Positions 46,292-55,145 are shown, numbered from the stretch's first letter. The stretch: 55,145 nucleotides of DNA from Sphingopyxis sp. (GCA_016793775.1 JAEULK010000061.1:1-55145), one strand, 5' to 3'. Program-made: numbers and translations. The notes: a model not told the origin generated them from the letters alone.

Positions 46292-46309
46292 CTTGACGTT
46301 AACGTCAAG
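46292..46309. promoter_or_regulatory. Perfect palindrome before the PQQ dehydrogenase
   Basis: CTTGACGTTAACGTCAAG is an exact 18-base palindrome 24 bases before the ATG. Its TTGACGTTAACGTCAA core closely matches the etfB upstream site (TTTACGTAAACGTCAA), so one dimeric regulator may bind both. It resembles LiuR-type sites (MerR family). It overlaps the likely transcription start region and may be a repressor operator. Confidence 0.55.
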
Positions 46310-46332
46310 CATAGACGTCGGGAGAGATTGGG

Positions 46333-48519
46333 ATGGCGAAACGGGTCTTTTCGGCCGCGCTGCTGGGCTGCGCGGCTTTGGCACTGGCGGCGTGCAACGC
46401 CTCGAAGAACGACAGCATCTCGGGCGGCGGTTCGCTCGACGCCGCCGAACAGGCCAGCGAGACCCTGCTCAAGACCGGCGGCAATGGCGATAACTGGGCC
46501 GGCATCGGCTACAGCTACGACGAGCAGCGGTTCAGCCCGCTGAAGGATATCGACGCGTCCAACGTGGGCCGGCTCGGCATCGCCTGGACCGCCGACCTCG
46601 ACGATGCGCGCGGTCAGGAAGCGACCCCCGTGGTCGTCGATGGCGTGCTGTACGTCAGCCACGCCTGGTCGAAGGTCAGCGCCTGGGACGCCGCGACCGG
46701 CAAATTGCTGTGGAAATTCGACCCCAAGGTTCCCGGCGAACGCGCGGTTTCGGCCTGCTGCGACGTCGTCAACCGCGGCGTCGCGGTGTGGGGCGACAAG
46801 CTCTTCGTCGGCGCGCTCGACGGCCGGCTGATCGCGCTCGACAAGAATACCGGCAAGGAGCTGTGGGCCACCCAGACGTTCGACGCGTCGAAGCCCTATA
46901 CGATCACCGGCGCGCCGCGCGTCGTGAAGGACATGGTGCTGATCGGCAACGGCGGCGCCGAATTCGGGGTGCGCGGCTATGTCACCGCTTATGACGCCGA
47001 CACCGGCAAGGAACGCTGGCGCTTCTACACCGCCCCCAATCCCAGGCGCGAAAAGGACGGCGCGGTCAGCGACGACATCTTTGCGAGCAAAGCCAATGCC
47101 ACCTGGTCCGACAAGGGCGAGTGGCAGACTTCGGGCGGCGGCGGCACCGTCTGGGACGCGATCGTCTATGACAAGGATCTCGACCAGATCTATCTCGGCG
47201 TCGGCAACGGCAATCCGTGGAACCACGGGCTCCGCTCGAATGGCGAGGGCGACAACTGGTTCCTCTCATCGGTCGTCGCGCTCGATGCGACCACCGGCAA
47301 ATATAAATGGCATTATCAAGAGACGCCGGGCGAGACGTGGGATTATACCGCGACCCAGCCGATCATCCTCGCCGAGCAGGCGATCGACGGCAAACCGGTC
47401 AAGGTGCTGTACCATGCGCCGAAGAACGGCTTCTTTTTCACCATCGATCGCGCCACGGGCAAGCTGATCGATGCCAAGCCCTTCGTCGACGGCATCAACT
47501 GGGCGACGGGCTACGACCTCAAGACCGGGCGCCCGATCGAGACTCCTGAGTCCCGCTTCTACAAGACCGGCAAGCCCTTCATCGCGATCCCCGGGGCATT
47601 GGGCGCGCATAACTGGCATCCGATGAGCTACAATCCGGCGACGGGCCTGGTCTATATTCCCGCGCAGCAGATCCCGCAGGGCTATCTCCAGGACATGACC
47701 GAGCTCGACAAGCGCAAGGTCGTCGGGTTCAACATCGGCACGACGCTGACCGGCACGATGCTGCCCGACGACAAGGCGGCCTTCCGCGCCGCGGTCGCGG
47801 CGACCACCGGCCGCCTCGTCGCTTTCGACCCGCGCACCGGCAAGGTCGCGTGGAGCGTCGACCATCCCGCCGCGTGGAACGGCGGCACGATGACCACCGC
47901 GGGCAATCTCGTCTTCCAGGGCACCAGCACCGGCCGCTTCCGCGCCTACACCGCCGACACCGGCCGGCAATTGCTCGACCTCGACATGCAGTCGGGGATC
48001 GTCAGCGCGCCCTCGACCTTCCGCGTCGGCGGCGTGCAGTACGTCGCCTTCATGACCAGCAAGGGCGGCGCCTTCCCGCTCGTCGCCGGGGTCGCGGGCG
48101 GGGTGACGCGCAAGGTGCCGAACATCCCGCGCCTCGTCGTGCTCAAGATCGGCGGCACCGCCAAGCTTCCCGCGCCGCCCACCGCCCCCCCGCTCGCCTG
48201 GAACCCGCCGCCGCAGTTCGGCACGCCGGCGCAGGTCGCCGCGGGCAAGGCGCATTTCGGGCGCTATTGCATCGTCTGTCACGGCGACAGCGCGATCGGC
48301 AACGGCTTCACCCCCGACCTGCGCGTCTCGGGCGCGCTCGCCAATGCCGATGCGTGGAAGGGCGTCATCCTCGACGGCGCGCTCAAGGACCGCGGCATGG
48401 TGAGCTTCGCCAACGTCCTGACGCGCGCCGATGCCGAGGCGATCCGCGCCTATGTCATCGACCGCTCGATCTGGACCAAGGCCAATCTGGCCGACAGCGC
48501 GGCGCCGATGGGACGCTGA
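46333..48519 (+). CDS. PQQ-dependent alcohol dehydrogenase, quinohemoprotein type, lipoprotein
   Basis: The 728-residue protein has a lipoprotein signal (LALAAC, Cys21), an eight-bladed propeller with PQQ motifs (adjacent Cys-Cys in RAVSACCDVVNRG, WDYTATQPII and the repeated W-motifs AFDPRTGKVAWSVDHPAAWN) and a C-terminal cytochrome c with the heme motif CIVCH at 646-650. It oxidises alcohols in the periplasm and passes electrons to the heme. Lipid anchoring of such enzymes is less common than soluble forms. PQQ biosynthesis genes are not in this window. GGGAGAG precedes the ATG. Confidence 0.93.
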   Translation: MAKRVFSAALLGCAALALAACNASKNDSISGGGSLDAAEQASETLLKTGGNGDNWAGIGYSYDEQRFSPLKDIDASNVGRLGIAWTADLDDARGQEATPVVVDGVLYVSHAWSKVSAWDAATGKLLWKFDPKVPGERAVSACCDVVNRGVAVWGDKLFVGALDGRLIALDKNTGKELWATQTFDASKPYTITGAPRVVKDMVLIGNGGAEFGVRGYVTAYDADTGKERWRFYTAPNPRREKDGAVSDDIFASKANATWSDKGEWQTSGGGGTVWDAIVYDKDLDQIYLGVGNGNPWNHGLRSNGEGDNWFLSSVVALDATTGKYKWHYQETPGETWDYTATQPIILAEQAIDGKPVKVLYHAPKNGFFFTIDRATGKLIDAKPFVDGINWATGYDLKTGRPIETPESRFYKTGKPFIAIPGALGAHNWHPMSYNPATGLVYIPAQQIPQGYLQDMTELDKRKVVGFNIGTTLTGTMLPDDKAAFRAAVAATTGRLVAFDPRTGKVAWSVDHPAAWNGGTMTTAGNLVFQGTSTGRFRAYTADTGRQLLDLDMQSGIVSAPSTFRVGGVQYVAFMTSKGGAFPLVAGVAGGVTRKVPNIPRLVVLKIGGTAKLPAPPTAPPLAWNPPPQFGTPAQVAAGKAHFGRYCIVCHGDSAIGNGFTPDLRVSGALANADAWKGVILDGALKDRGMVSFANVLTRADAEAIRAYVIDRSIWTKANLADSAAPMGR

Positions 48520-48543
48520 TTGCTGCTTTTTTAGGCAATGTCG

Positions 48544-48586
48544 TTGCGCCGCTGCCCACCCCTTGGGCAGCGGCGCAATTTGCTTT
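48544..48586 (+). terminator. Terminator after the PQQ dehydrogenase
   Basis: A perfect 14-bp stem, TTGCGCCGCTGCCC and GGGCAGCGGCGCAA, closes a 7-base loop and is followed by TTTGCTTT. It lies 24 bases after the stop codon and separates the gene from the glnB promoter. Confidence 0.8.
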
Positions 48587-48620
48587 CAAATTTCTTACCG
48601 AAAGCTTGCGATTCGGCAAT

Positions 48621-48636
48621 TGGCACGGCTTTTGAT
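48621..48636 (+). promoter_or_regulatory. Sigma-54 (-24/-12) promoter of glnBA
   Basis: TGGCACGGCTTTTGAT matches the RpoN consensus TGGCAC-N5-TTGCW in all but one key base (TTGA for TTGC), with the correct spacing. It sits 114 bases before the glnB start codon in a short non-coding gap. glnBA is a classic NtrC/RpoN target, so nitrogen control is expected. No clear NtrC enhancer could be picked by eye. Confidence 0.65.
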
Positions 48637-48725
48637 TGGTGCAACATGACGGGGCCTCGCAGCGACTCAGGTGGTGCGAACCGGACAGGCGGGCCTGATC
48701 CGGCTTTGGCTGCGGGCATCGATAA

Positions 48726-49088
<363 letters not shown>

Positions 49089-49162
49089 ACCCTTTCGCTC
49101 TCCAACCTGTTCAACAAGACCGGGGTCGCCCCGGACATCATCGCAAGAAGGAAGTTCAGACC

Positions 49163-50575
49163 ATGGCCACCAAGCCCAAGGATATCGTCGCACGCATCAA
49201 GGACAATGACATCGAGTGGGTGGACCTCCGCTTCACCGATCCCAAGGGCAAGTGGCAGCACCTGACCATGTGCGCCGGCGTGATCGACGAGGATTCGCTC
49301 GAGGACGGCCTGATGTTCGACGGCTCGTCGATCGAGGGCTGGAAGGCCATCAACGAGTCCGACATGATCCTGAAGCCCGATCTCGAAGCGGTCTATGACG
49401 ATCCCTTCTCGGCGACGCCGATGATGGTGATTTTCTGCGACATCGTCGAACCGTCGACCGGCGAAGGCTATGCCCGCGACCCGCGCACGACCGCGAAGCG
49501 CGCCGAGGCCTATGTCGCCTCGACCGGCGTCGGCGACACCGTCTATGTCGGCCCCGAGGCCGAATTCTTCATGTTCGACGACGTCCGCTTCGAGACCGGC
49601 TACAACAAGTCGGGCTTCGAGATCGACGACATCGAACTGCCGACGAACACCGGTCGCAGCTATGAGGGCGGCAACCTCGCCCACCGTCCGCGCGCCAAGG
49701 GCGGCTATTTCCCCGTCGCGCCGGTCGACAGCGCGGTCGACATCCGCGCCGAGATGGTCTCGACGATGCTCGAAATGGGCCTGCCGTGCGACAAGCATCA
49801 CCATGAGGTCGCGGCCGCGCAGCACGAACTGGGCCTGACCTTCGGCACGCTGACCCAGACCGCCGACCGCATGCAGATTTACAAATATGTCGTCCACCAG
49901 GTCGCGCATGCTTACGGCAAGACCGCGACCTTCATGCCCAAGCCGATCAAGGACGACAACGGCAGCGGCATGCACACCCACATCTCGATCTGGGAAAAGG
50001 GCAAGCCGCTTTTCGCCGGCAACGGCTATGCGGGCCTCAGCGACATGTGCCTCTATTTCATCGGCGGCGTCGTGAAGCATGCCAAGGCGCTCAACGCCTT
50101 CACCAACCCGACGACGAACAGCTACAAGCGTCTTGTCCCCGGCTTCGAAGCGCCGGTGCTGCTCGCTTATTCGAGCCGCAACCGCTCGGCCTCGTGCCGC
50201 ATCCCTTACGGCGCGGGCGCCAAGGCGAAGCGCGTCGAATTCCGCTTCCCCGACGCGATGGCCAACCCCTATCTCTGCTATTCGGCGTTGCTGATGGCGG
50301 GCCTCGACGGCATCGCGAACAAGATCCACCCGGGCGACCCGATGGACAAGAATCTCTACGACCTGCCGCCCGAGGAACTGGCCGAAGTCCCGACCGTCTG
50401 CGGCTCGCTTCGCGAAGCGCTCGATGCCCTGCTTGCCGACCACGACTTCCTGCTCAAGGGCGACGTCTTCACCAAGGACCAGATCGAAGCCTATGTCGAA
50501 CTGAAGTGGGACGAGGTCTATCGCGTCGAACAGACCCCGAGCCCGGTCGAGTTCGATATGTATTACAGCGCCTGA
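49163..50575 (+). CDS. glnA: Type I glutamine synthetase
   Basis: The 470-residue enzyme makes glutamine from glutamate, ammonia and ATP as a dodecamer. Present are [69 protein letters not shown] and the adenylylation Tyr399 in NLYDLPPEE, so it should be regulated by GlnE. It follows glnB with a 74-base gap and is probably on the same RpoN-driven transcript. Terminator follows. Confidence 0.98.
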   Translation: MATKPKDIVARIKDNDIEWVDLRFTDPKGKWQHLTMCAGVIDEDSLEDGLMFDGSSIEGWKAINESDMILKPDLEAVYDDPFSATPMMVIFCDIVEPSTGEGYARDPRTTAKRAEAYVASTGVGDTVYVGPEAEFFMFDDVRFETGYNKSGFEIDDIELPTNTGRSYEGGNLAHRPRAKGGYFPVAPVDSAVDIRAEMVSTMLEMGLPCDKHHHEVAAAQHELGLTFGTLTQTADRMQIYKYVVHQVAHAYGKTATFMPKPIKDDNGSGMHTHISIWEKGKPLFAGNGYAGLSDMCLYFIGGVVKHAKALNAFTNPTTNSYKRLVPGFEAPVLLAYSSRNRSASCRIPYGAGAKAKRVEFRFPDAMANPYLCYSALLMAGLDGIANKIHPGDPMDKNLYDLPPEELAEVPTVCGSLREALDALLADHDFLLKGDVFTKDQIEAYVELKWDEVYRVEQTPSPVEFDMYYSA

Positions 50576-50599
50576 TCCCTCGGGTCAGCGACGCGTAAG

Positions 50600-50640
50600 A
50601 AGGGCGTCCGGTCTGGGGGGACCGGGCGCCCTTTTCCTTT
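50600..50640 (+). terminator. Rho-independent terminator of glnA
   Basis: A GC-rich hairpin (AAGGGCG-TCCGGTC paired with GGACCGG-GCGCCCTT, one bulge) is followed by CTTTTCCTTT and starts 25 bases after the stop codon. It closes the glnBA unit. Confidence 0.85.
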
Positions 50641-50719
50641 GCGCAGCAGTGCCGTCGCAAAGACATTGGTAACGCTCCCGATCCAAGCTAGATAGCGACC
50701 ATTCAGGGGGAGTTTCATC

Positions 50720-53509
50720 GTGCGTTTGTTTGCCGCTTTTCTGGCCGGTTCCTGCCTGGCGCTGTCCGCGCCCGCCTTCGCCGCCCAGACGCCCGCCTAT
50801 GCGGCGCCGGCCGACTGGGTGGTGCCCAATGCGGGGCCGCTGCCGCAGGGCGACGCCGCGACGCCCTGGCTGCTCAGCGACCAGCAGATTTTGATCGAGG
50901 CCGACAAGCGTTCGACCTTCAGCGACCATGCCTATCGCATCCAGTCGGCCGAGGCGCTGCGCAATTGGGACGATCTGCAATTCGTCTGGCATCCCGACCG
51001 CGACGACCTGATCGTCCACAAGATCGAACTGCTGCGCGGCGGCCAGACGATCGACCTGCTCGGTCAGGGGCTGAAGCTCACCGTTCTGCGGCGCGAGCGC
51101 GATTTCGAGCAGAAGACGATCGACGGCCTGCTGACCGGCACGGCATCGATCGAGGATTTGCGCGTCGGCGATACCGTGCGTTTTTCGGCGACGATCGTCG
51201 AACGCAGCGACGTGCTGGCGGGCAACAGCGAGGCGATGGTCGATGTACAGGCCAAGCCGTCGACGATCGCGCAGGGTTCAGTGCGCGTGCTGTGGCCGCG
51301 CGCGCTGCCGATGAAATGGAAGGCGTTCGGCAAGGGCCTGGCGCCGGTCGAGGCCGATCGCGGCAGCTATCACATCCTGACCCAGAGCGATCCGGTAATC
51401 AAACAGGACGAAATGCCCGAGGATGCGCCGATGCGCTACCGGCGCTCGCCGGGGCTGGAGTTTTCGACCTTCGCCTCGTGGAGCGACCTGTCGCGCACCA
51501 CCGCGCCGCTGTACCGGACCGCCGGCACGATCGAGGCGGGCGGCACGCTGGCGGCCGAGATCGACAAGATCGCCAAGGCGAGCACCGACCCGCGCACGCG
51601 CGCGGCACTGGCGCTGGCCTTCGTGCAGAACGAGATCCGCTATCTCTTCAACGGCCTCGCCAACGGCAATTATGTGCCGCAGGCGCCCGAGGAAACCTGG
51701 ACGCTGCGCTATGGCGATTGCAAGGCCAAGACGATGCTGCTGCTCGCCATGCTCGACACGCTCGGCGTCGCGGCGCAGCCCGCGCTCGTCAGCTCGCAGG
51801 CCGGCGACCTGCTGCCCGGCCGCCTGCCCGCGCTCGGCGCCTTCGACCATGTCGTCGTCCAGGCCCGCATCGGCGATACCGACTATTGGCTCGACGGCAC
51901 GACCGCGGGCACGCATGTCGACGATCTGGCCGACGTGCCCCCCTTCCGTTTCGTCCTCCCCGTCGCCGCGGCGGGCGCCGACCTGCTGCCGCTGCCGGTG
52001 CGCAAGCCGGCGCGCCCCGACATCGCGATGACGGTTGCCTATGACCAGTCGGCGGGGCTCGCCTTTCCGCCGCTGTTCGACCTGTCCTTCACGATGCGCG
52101 GCGCCCTGGCGGCACGGATCGCCGGCATGAAGGACATGACGACGCCCGAGCAGATGCGCGACCTGACGCGCCGCGCGCTCGGCGGCTTCGTCGATGGCGG
52201 CAGCATCCATACCCGCTCGATCGACGTCGACGAGGCGGCGGGCACCGCGACCATTCGCGCCTCGGGCATCGGCAGCCTCGCGTGGAAGCGCGACGAACCG
52301 CGCCCCTATATCGGCCTCGACGGGCTGGTTGCCGATTTCGACATCAAGGCGGACCGCACACGCACCGCCTGGCGCGACATTCCGTTCGCCGGCGGCGAGT
52401 CGAGCCTGATCGTTCACAAGTTCAGCCTCAAGCTGCCCGCGCGCGCGGGCTATGCGATGGAAGGCGATGCCGACGCCGACATGGTGATCGCGGGTATCGC
52501 GATGAAGCGCGAGGCGCAGCTCAGCGGCAATCGCGTCGAACAGACCGAAACCGTCTGGTCCACCGGCGCCGAGGTGCCTGCCAGCCAGCTGCCCGCGGCG
52601 CGCGCGCAGGTCACCGCGGCCAGGAAGCGCATGTTCCAGCTTCGCGCCCCTGCGGGCTTCCCCTCGCCCGCCGAAGAAATCGCCGCGGCACGCAAGGACA
52701 AAAGGCTCGCACCTCTGCTCGCCGCCTATCAGAAAGCGATCGACGACGACCCCCAAGAGGTCGCGGGCTATCTCAACCGCGCCACCTTCAACATCCAGAT
52801 TTTCGAGCTGCGCGCCGCGCTGCCCGATCTCGATCAGGCGATCGCGCGGGCGGGCGATGTCGACACCTATCTCAGCCGGTCGGGCGTCTATAGCCGGCTC
52901 GGCGATTTCAAAAAGGCGCTCGCCGACGCCGACGAGGCGCTGGCGCTCGATCCGGGGTCCGAAGATGCGCTGGCATGGAAGACCTCGGTGCTCGCCGAGA
53001 TGAAACGCTATGACGAGGCGATCGCGCTCGCCGACGAACAGCTCGGCATCGCCAAGGACAAACGCGGCTGGACGTCGACCAAGGCCAATGTGCTGGGCAA
53101 GGCCGGGCGCGCCGAGGAAGGCGTGACCCTGCTCACCGCCGCGCTCGCCGAGCGGCCGGGCGACGCCAATCTGCTCAACGAGCTGTGCTGGCTCAAGGGC
53201 ACAAGGTCGATCCAGCTCGACACCGCGCTCAAGGATTGCACGCGCGCGATCGAACTGACCGATACGCCGGCGTCGGTGCTCGACAGCCGCGCGCTCGTCT
53301 ATTACCGTCTCGGCCGCATGGACGAGGCGCGCGCCGACCTCGACGCCGCGCTCAAGATCAGTCCCGACCTGCCCGCCTCGCTCTATATGCGCGCGATCGT
53401 CCGCCTGCGCGGCAACGATCGCGAAGGCGCGCAGGCGGACCTTGCGCTGGCGCGGTTGCAGCATGGCCGCATCGACGCCGAATATGCGGGTTACGGGATC
53501 GTCCCGTAA
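50720..53509 (+). CDS. DUF3857/transglutaminase-like exported protein with TPR region
   Basis: The 929-residue protein has a Sec signal (LALSAPAFA), a DUF3857 beta-rich domain (about 30-270), a transglutaminase-like core with Cys334 in LRYGDCKAKTMLL and later His and Asp in FDHVVVQ and YWLDGTT, and a C-terminal region with TPR repeats (AAYQKAIDDDPQEVAGYLN, AALPDLDQAIARAGDVDTYL and others). DUF3857 proteins are common in alphaproteobacterial envelopes. GTG 50720 has GGGGGAG 8 bases upstream. Substrate unknown. Confidence 0.9.
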   Translation: MRLFAAFLAGSCLALSAPAFAAQTPAYAAPADWVVPNAGPLPQGDAATPWLLSDQQILIEADKRSTFSDHAYRIQSAEALRNWDDLQFVWHPDRDDLIVHKIELLRGGQTIDLLGQGLKLTVLRRERDFEQKTIDGLLTGTASIEDLRVGDTVRFSATIVERSDVLAGNSEAMVDVQAKPSTIAQGSVRVLWPRALPMKWKAFGKGLAPVEADRGSYHILTQSDPVIKQDEMPEDAPMRYRRSPGLEFSTFASWSDLSRTTAPLYRTAGTIEAGGTLAAEIDKIAKASTDPRTRAALALAFVQNEIRYLFNGLANGNYVPQAPEETWTLRYGDCKAKTMLLLAMLDTLGVAAQPALVSSQAGDLLPGRLPALGAFDHVVVQARIGDTDYWLDGTTAGTHVDDLADVPPFRFVLPVAAAGADLLPLPVRKPARPDIAMTVAYDQSAGLAFPPLFDLSFTMRGALAARIAGMKDMTTPEQMRDLTRRALGGFVDGGSIHTRSIDVDEAAGTATIRASGIGSLAWKRDEPRPYIGLDGLVADFDIKADRTRTAWRDIPFAGGESSLIVHKFSLKLPARAGYAMEGDADADMVIAGIAMKREAQLSGNRVEQTETVWSTGAEVPASQLPAARAQVTAARKRMFQLRAPAGFPSPAEEIAAARKDKRLAPLLAAYQKAIDDDPQEVAGYLNRATFNIQIFELRAALPDLDQAIARAGDVDTYLSRSGVYSRLGDFKKALADADEALALDPGSEDALAWKTSVLAEMKRYDEAIALADEQLGIAKDKRGWTSTKANVLGKAGRAEEGVTLLTAALAERPGDANLLNELCWLKGTRSIQLDTALKDCTRAIELTDTPASVLDSRALVYYRLGRMDEARADLDAALKISPDLPASLYMRAIVRLRGNDREGAQADLALARLQHGRIDAEYAGYGIVP

Positions 53510-53521
53510 GCGGAGCGTCGC

Positions 53522-54181
53522 CTAGCGCACCATCATGCCGCGCTTGGCGACCGCGACGAAGCTGCCCGCGATCAGCGCGACCGCGAGCACCGCGATGACG
53601 TCGAGCGATGCGAGCGGCGCGTTCCAGCCGAGCGCGTCGAACGCCGCCCAGGGCAACAGCACCGCGCAGGCGATCAGGAATGCCCAGGACGCGCCCTCCA
53701 GCCCCAGCTGGCGGTCGAACTCGTCATAGGACCGCATCCAGTACCAGGAGAGCAGGCTGACCGCGATCAGCACCGCGAGCGCCGCCAGCGCCACGCCGGG
53801 CGCGACGATTCCGGCCGCGAAGTCGGGCGTGCGCGCGAGCGCGAGCAGCAGCAGCGTCACCCCGATCCAGCCCATGTAGAGCGCGGAACTCAAGAGCTTC
53901 GGGCGGTCTTCGACCAACTCCTCGGCATCGCCGACGTTCAGCACCTGCGCCCCGGCGCGCGGCGCCGCGAGCCCGAAACCGATCATCGCGCTGATCAACA
54001 CGAACAGGATCCCGATCCCGCCGAGCGCGATGCGCGACGGCCCCATCGCCGCCAGCAGTCCGCCGCCCGCCGCCCACAGCGCGAGCGACACACTGCCCGC
54101 GCCCACCGCGGCGCCGATCAGCGCGCTGACCCCCGCCTTTTTCCATTTGCGCTTCCGCTCGTCGGTCATTGCCGCGTTCAT
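53522..54181 (-). CDS. Multi-helix membrane protein paired with an XRE regulator
   Basis: The 219-residue protein has about six hydrophobic segments (SALIGAAVGAGSVSLALW, IALGGIGILFVLISAMIGF, GWIGVTLLLLALA, GVALAALAVLIAVSLLSWYW, WAFLIACAVLLPWAAF, LDVIAVLAVALIAGSFVAV) and basic ends. Its ATG overlaps the stop of the XRE gene (ATGA), so translation is coupled. XRE plus small-membrane-protein pairs are widespread; their signal is usually unknown. Confidence 0.82.
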   Translation of the reverse strand: MNAAMTDERKRKWKKAGVSALIGAAVGAGSVSLALWAAGGGLLAAMGPSRIALGGIGILFVLISAMIGFGLAAPRAGAQVLNVGDAEELVEDRPKLLSSALYMGWIGVTLLLLALARTPDFAAGIVAPGVALAALAVLIAVSLLSWYWMRSYDEFDRQLGLEGASWAFLIACAVLLPWAAFDALGWNAPLASLDVIAVLAVALIAGSFVAVAKRGMMVR

Positions 54182-54390
54182 CCTTCGTCCTCCGGCTTCC
54201 AGTTATCGATAAACAGCGCGCGCACCTCGACCCCGAACAGCGTCGCCATGCGTAGCGCGAGCGGCAGGCTGGGGTCATATTTGTCGGTTTCGACGGCGTT
54301 GATCGTCTGCCGCGACACCTGCAACCGGCGCGCCAGTTCGCCCTGGCTCCACCCTGCCGCCTCGCGATGATCGCGCACCCGATTTTCCAA
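54178..54390 (-). CDS. XRE-family (Cro/C1-type) transcriptional regulator
   Basis: The 70-residue protein is one HTH_3 domain: MENRVRDHREAAGWSQGELA, RRLQVSRQTINAVETDKYDP (recognition helix SRQTINAVE) and a short C-terminal helix (GVEVRALFIDNWKPEDEG). It starts at TTG 54390 with GGGAA upstream; an in-frame GTG four codons later is an alternative. Two similar palindromes cover its promoter, so self-repression is likely. It is coupled to the membrane protein gene downstream. Confidence 0.88.
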   Translation of the reverse strand: MENRVRDHREAAGWSQGELARRLQVSRQTINAVETDKYDPSLPLALRMATLFGVEVRALFIDNWKPEDEG

Positions 54391-54406
54391 CCGCCGTTCC
54401 CTTGCC

Positions 54407-54458
54407 TGTCAAGAACTCTTTACAGACCGGCGAGCGTGCCTGTCAAGAGCTCTTGACA
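54407..54458 (-). promoter_or_regulatory. Two tandem operators overlapping the XRE promoter
   Basis: A perfect 18-base palindrome TGTCAAGAGCTCTTGACA (54441-54458) and a second, near-palindromic copy (54407-54424, TGTCAAGAACTCTTTACA on the plus strand) lie 34 bases apart. On the minus strand the first ends in TTGACA and the second begins with TGTAAA, 16 bases later, so they coincide with -35 and -10 boxes. An XRE dimer on each would block polymerase. Confidence 0.7.
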
Positions 54459-54501
54459 TTATCCCCTTTACATACGTAACGAAACCGCGTAAAAGCGTGG
54501 A

Positions 54502-55008
54502 ATGAGCAATAAGCCCCAAACCATCGCACAATTCTTCAAGCGGTTTCCCAGCGAAGAAGCTTGCCTCAATCACCTGTTCGATGTCCGTTTCGGGCAGGGC
54601 TTCGAGTGCCCGCGTTGCGAGCGCGCTTCCAAATGGTTCCGCATCAAAGCCGAGCGTGCCTATTCGTGCCAGTGGTGCGGTCATCACCTGCACCCGACCG
54701 TTGGCACCCCGTTTGAAAAGACGCGGACCCCTCTGCAATCGTGGTTCTACGCGATCTTCCTGTTCACGACGACGCGCAACGGGGTCGCCGCCAAGGAATT
54801 GCAGCGCCAGCTAGGCGTCACATACAAGACCGCGTGGCGCATGGCCGACCTTATCCGCAAGCACATGGGCGACGTTGACGGCGACGTGCTGATCGGCGGC
54901 GAAGGCAAGGAAGTCGAGATTGACGAAACGCTGATCGGCGGCAAGCGCACCGGCGTTGGTGCAGGCAACTATCGCGACAACAAGACCGTTCTGCTCGGCA
55001 TGGTATGA
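54502..55008 (+). pseudogene. IS1595-family (ISXO2-like) transposase, truncated
   Basis: This 168-residue frame is the N-terminal half of an ISXO2-type transposase: zinc ribbon with Cys36, Cys39, Cys56 and Cys59 (CPRCERASKWF, CQWCGHHL), FEKTRTPLQSWFYAIFLFTT, ELQRQLGVTYKTAWRMADLI and the first catalytic Asp in VEIDETLIGGK. It stops at NKTVLLGMV, where the intact family runs on for about 140 more residues. The TGA at 55006-55008 is the first bases of an inserted element. It cannot transpose by itself. Confidence 0.85.
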
Positions 55009-55145
55009 GGATCAGCGTGCAATAGGCACCCCCTTCGTGGGGTGATCGGCGTGCAAAAAGGACCCCTTCATCCCGGGGATTTAGTCGGCCGACTGGTTTT
55101 GATCAGTTGGCGAGAACGGGATGTTGATCGTGGAGACAGTGGTTC
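55006..55145 (+). mobile_element. Left end of an IS21-family element with istA start (window edge)
   Basis: The sequence from TGA at 55006 carries two similar 23-base copies at 55010 and 55044 (GATCAGCGTGCAATAGGCAC and GATCGGCGTGCAAAAAGGAC followed by CCC), a 34-base period typical of IS21-family multiple terminal repeats. At 55121 ATG starts MLIVETVV, as in IS21 IstA proteins, and continues beyond the window. It interrupts the IS1595 transposase, giving a nested pair. The other end is outside the window. Confidence 0.65.

Noticed and set aside
44216-46384. A 722-codon minus-strand frame opposite the hypothetical gene and map
   Set aside because: Antisense to map, whose metal-site residues are all intact; no domain.

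Overview
The window is about 55 kb of high-GC (roughly two-thirds G+C by eye), densely packed chromosome. It looks like an alphaproteobacterium of the Sphingomonadales, most likely Sphingopyxis or a close relative. This is an inference from the TrcR/DUF1013 regulator, the MerC-Zur pair, the etfBA, fumA and glnBA arrangements, many secreted hydrolases and lipoproteins, and strong codon bias. No rRNA, tRNA or CRISPR array was seen. Most of the window is chromosomal housekeeping and catabolic DNA, but both ends lie in insertion-sequence debris.

Left edge (1-750): the 3' end of an IS5-type transposase, then what looks like the truncated tail of a broken gene, then an ImmA/IrrE peptidase gene of lower GC. 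Next (817-13268, nearly all minus strand) is a catabolic and envelope block: a quinone-oxidoreductase-like MDR, an N-acyl-D-amino-acid deacylase with a small lipoprotein, a secreted methyltransferase-like protein (plus strand), an acyl-CoA dehydrogenase, a TIGR04222 membrane protein, a glycine-rich-domain-like gene broken by an in-frame TAG, a CoA-ester-type phosphotransferase, an enoyl-CoA hydratase, a JmjC-like cupin and a secreted serine hydrolase. Then come etfA, etfB, a low-GC 79-residue ORF and sucC.

The middle (16.8-24.8 kb) holds an M23 peptidase, a class A beta-lactamase-like lipoprotein, an exported MsrA preceded by a 34-residue membrane microprotein, a class I aminotransferase and a fused PabB-PabC. 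From 24.8 to 30.9 kb the plus strand carries an acyl-CoA ligase, merC, zur, a membrane protein, class I fumarase and an unknown membrane-anchored protein. From 30.9 to 40.3 kb there are mixed-strand genes: SDR, TrmO-like, M20 peptidase with altered metal ligands, TraB/GumN, MBL hydrolase, trcR, GST, CbrC-like and a PIG3-type oxidoreductase. From 40.4 to 53.5 kb the plus strand has a TonB-like proline-rich protein, clpA, a DUF2185 protein, an unknown protein, map, a lipoprotein PQQ alcohol dehydrogenase, glnB, glnA and a DUF3857/transglutaminase/TPR protein. The right edge has an autoregulated XRE regulator plus membrane protein, then an IS1595 transposase cut by the left end of an IS21-type element.

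Non-coding structure is informative: a 150-bp TA-flanked element with perfect 22-bp ends that supplies the msrA stop codon; two loci sharing the GGGACAGTCCC core typical of REP sequences; a candidate Zur operator before merC-zur; two similar ACGT-N2-ACGT palindromes before etfBA and the PQQ dehydrogenase; a sigma-54 type -24/-12 element before glnBA; and two tandem operators that coincide with the -35 and -10 boxes of the XRE gene. I found no clear wholly new multi-gene system. The best leads are the TA-flanked element, the amber-interrupted gene, the microprotein and the operator pairs.
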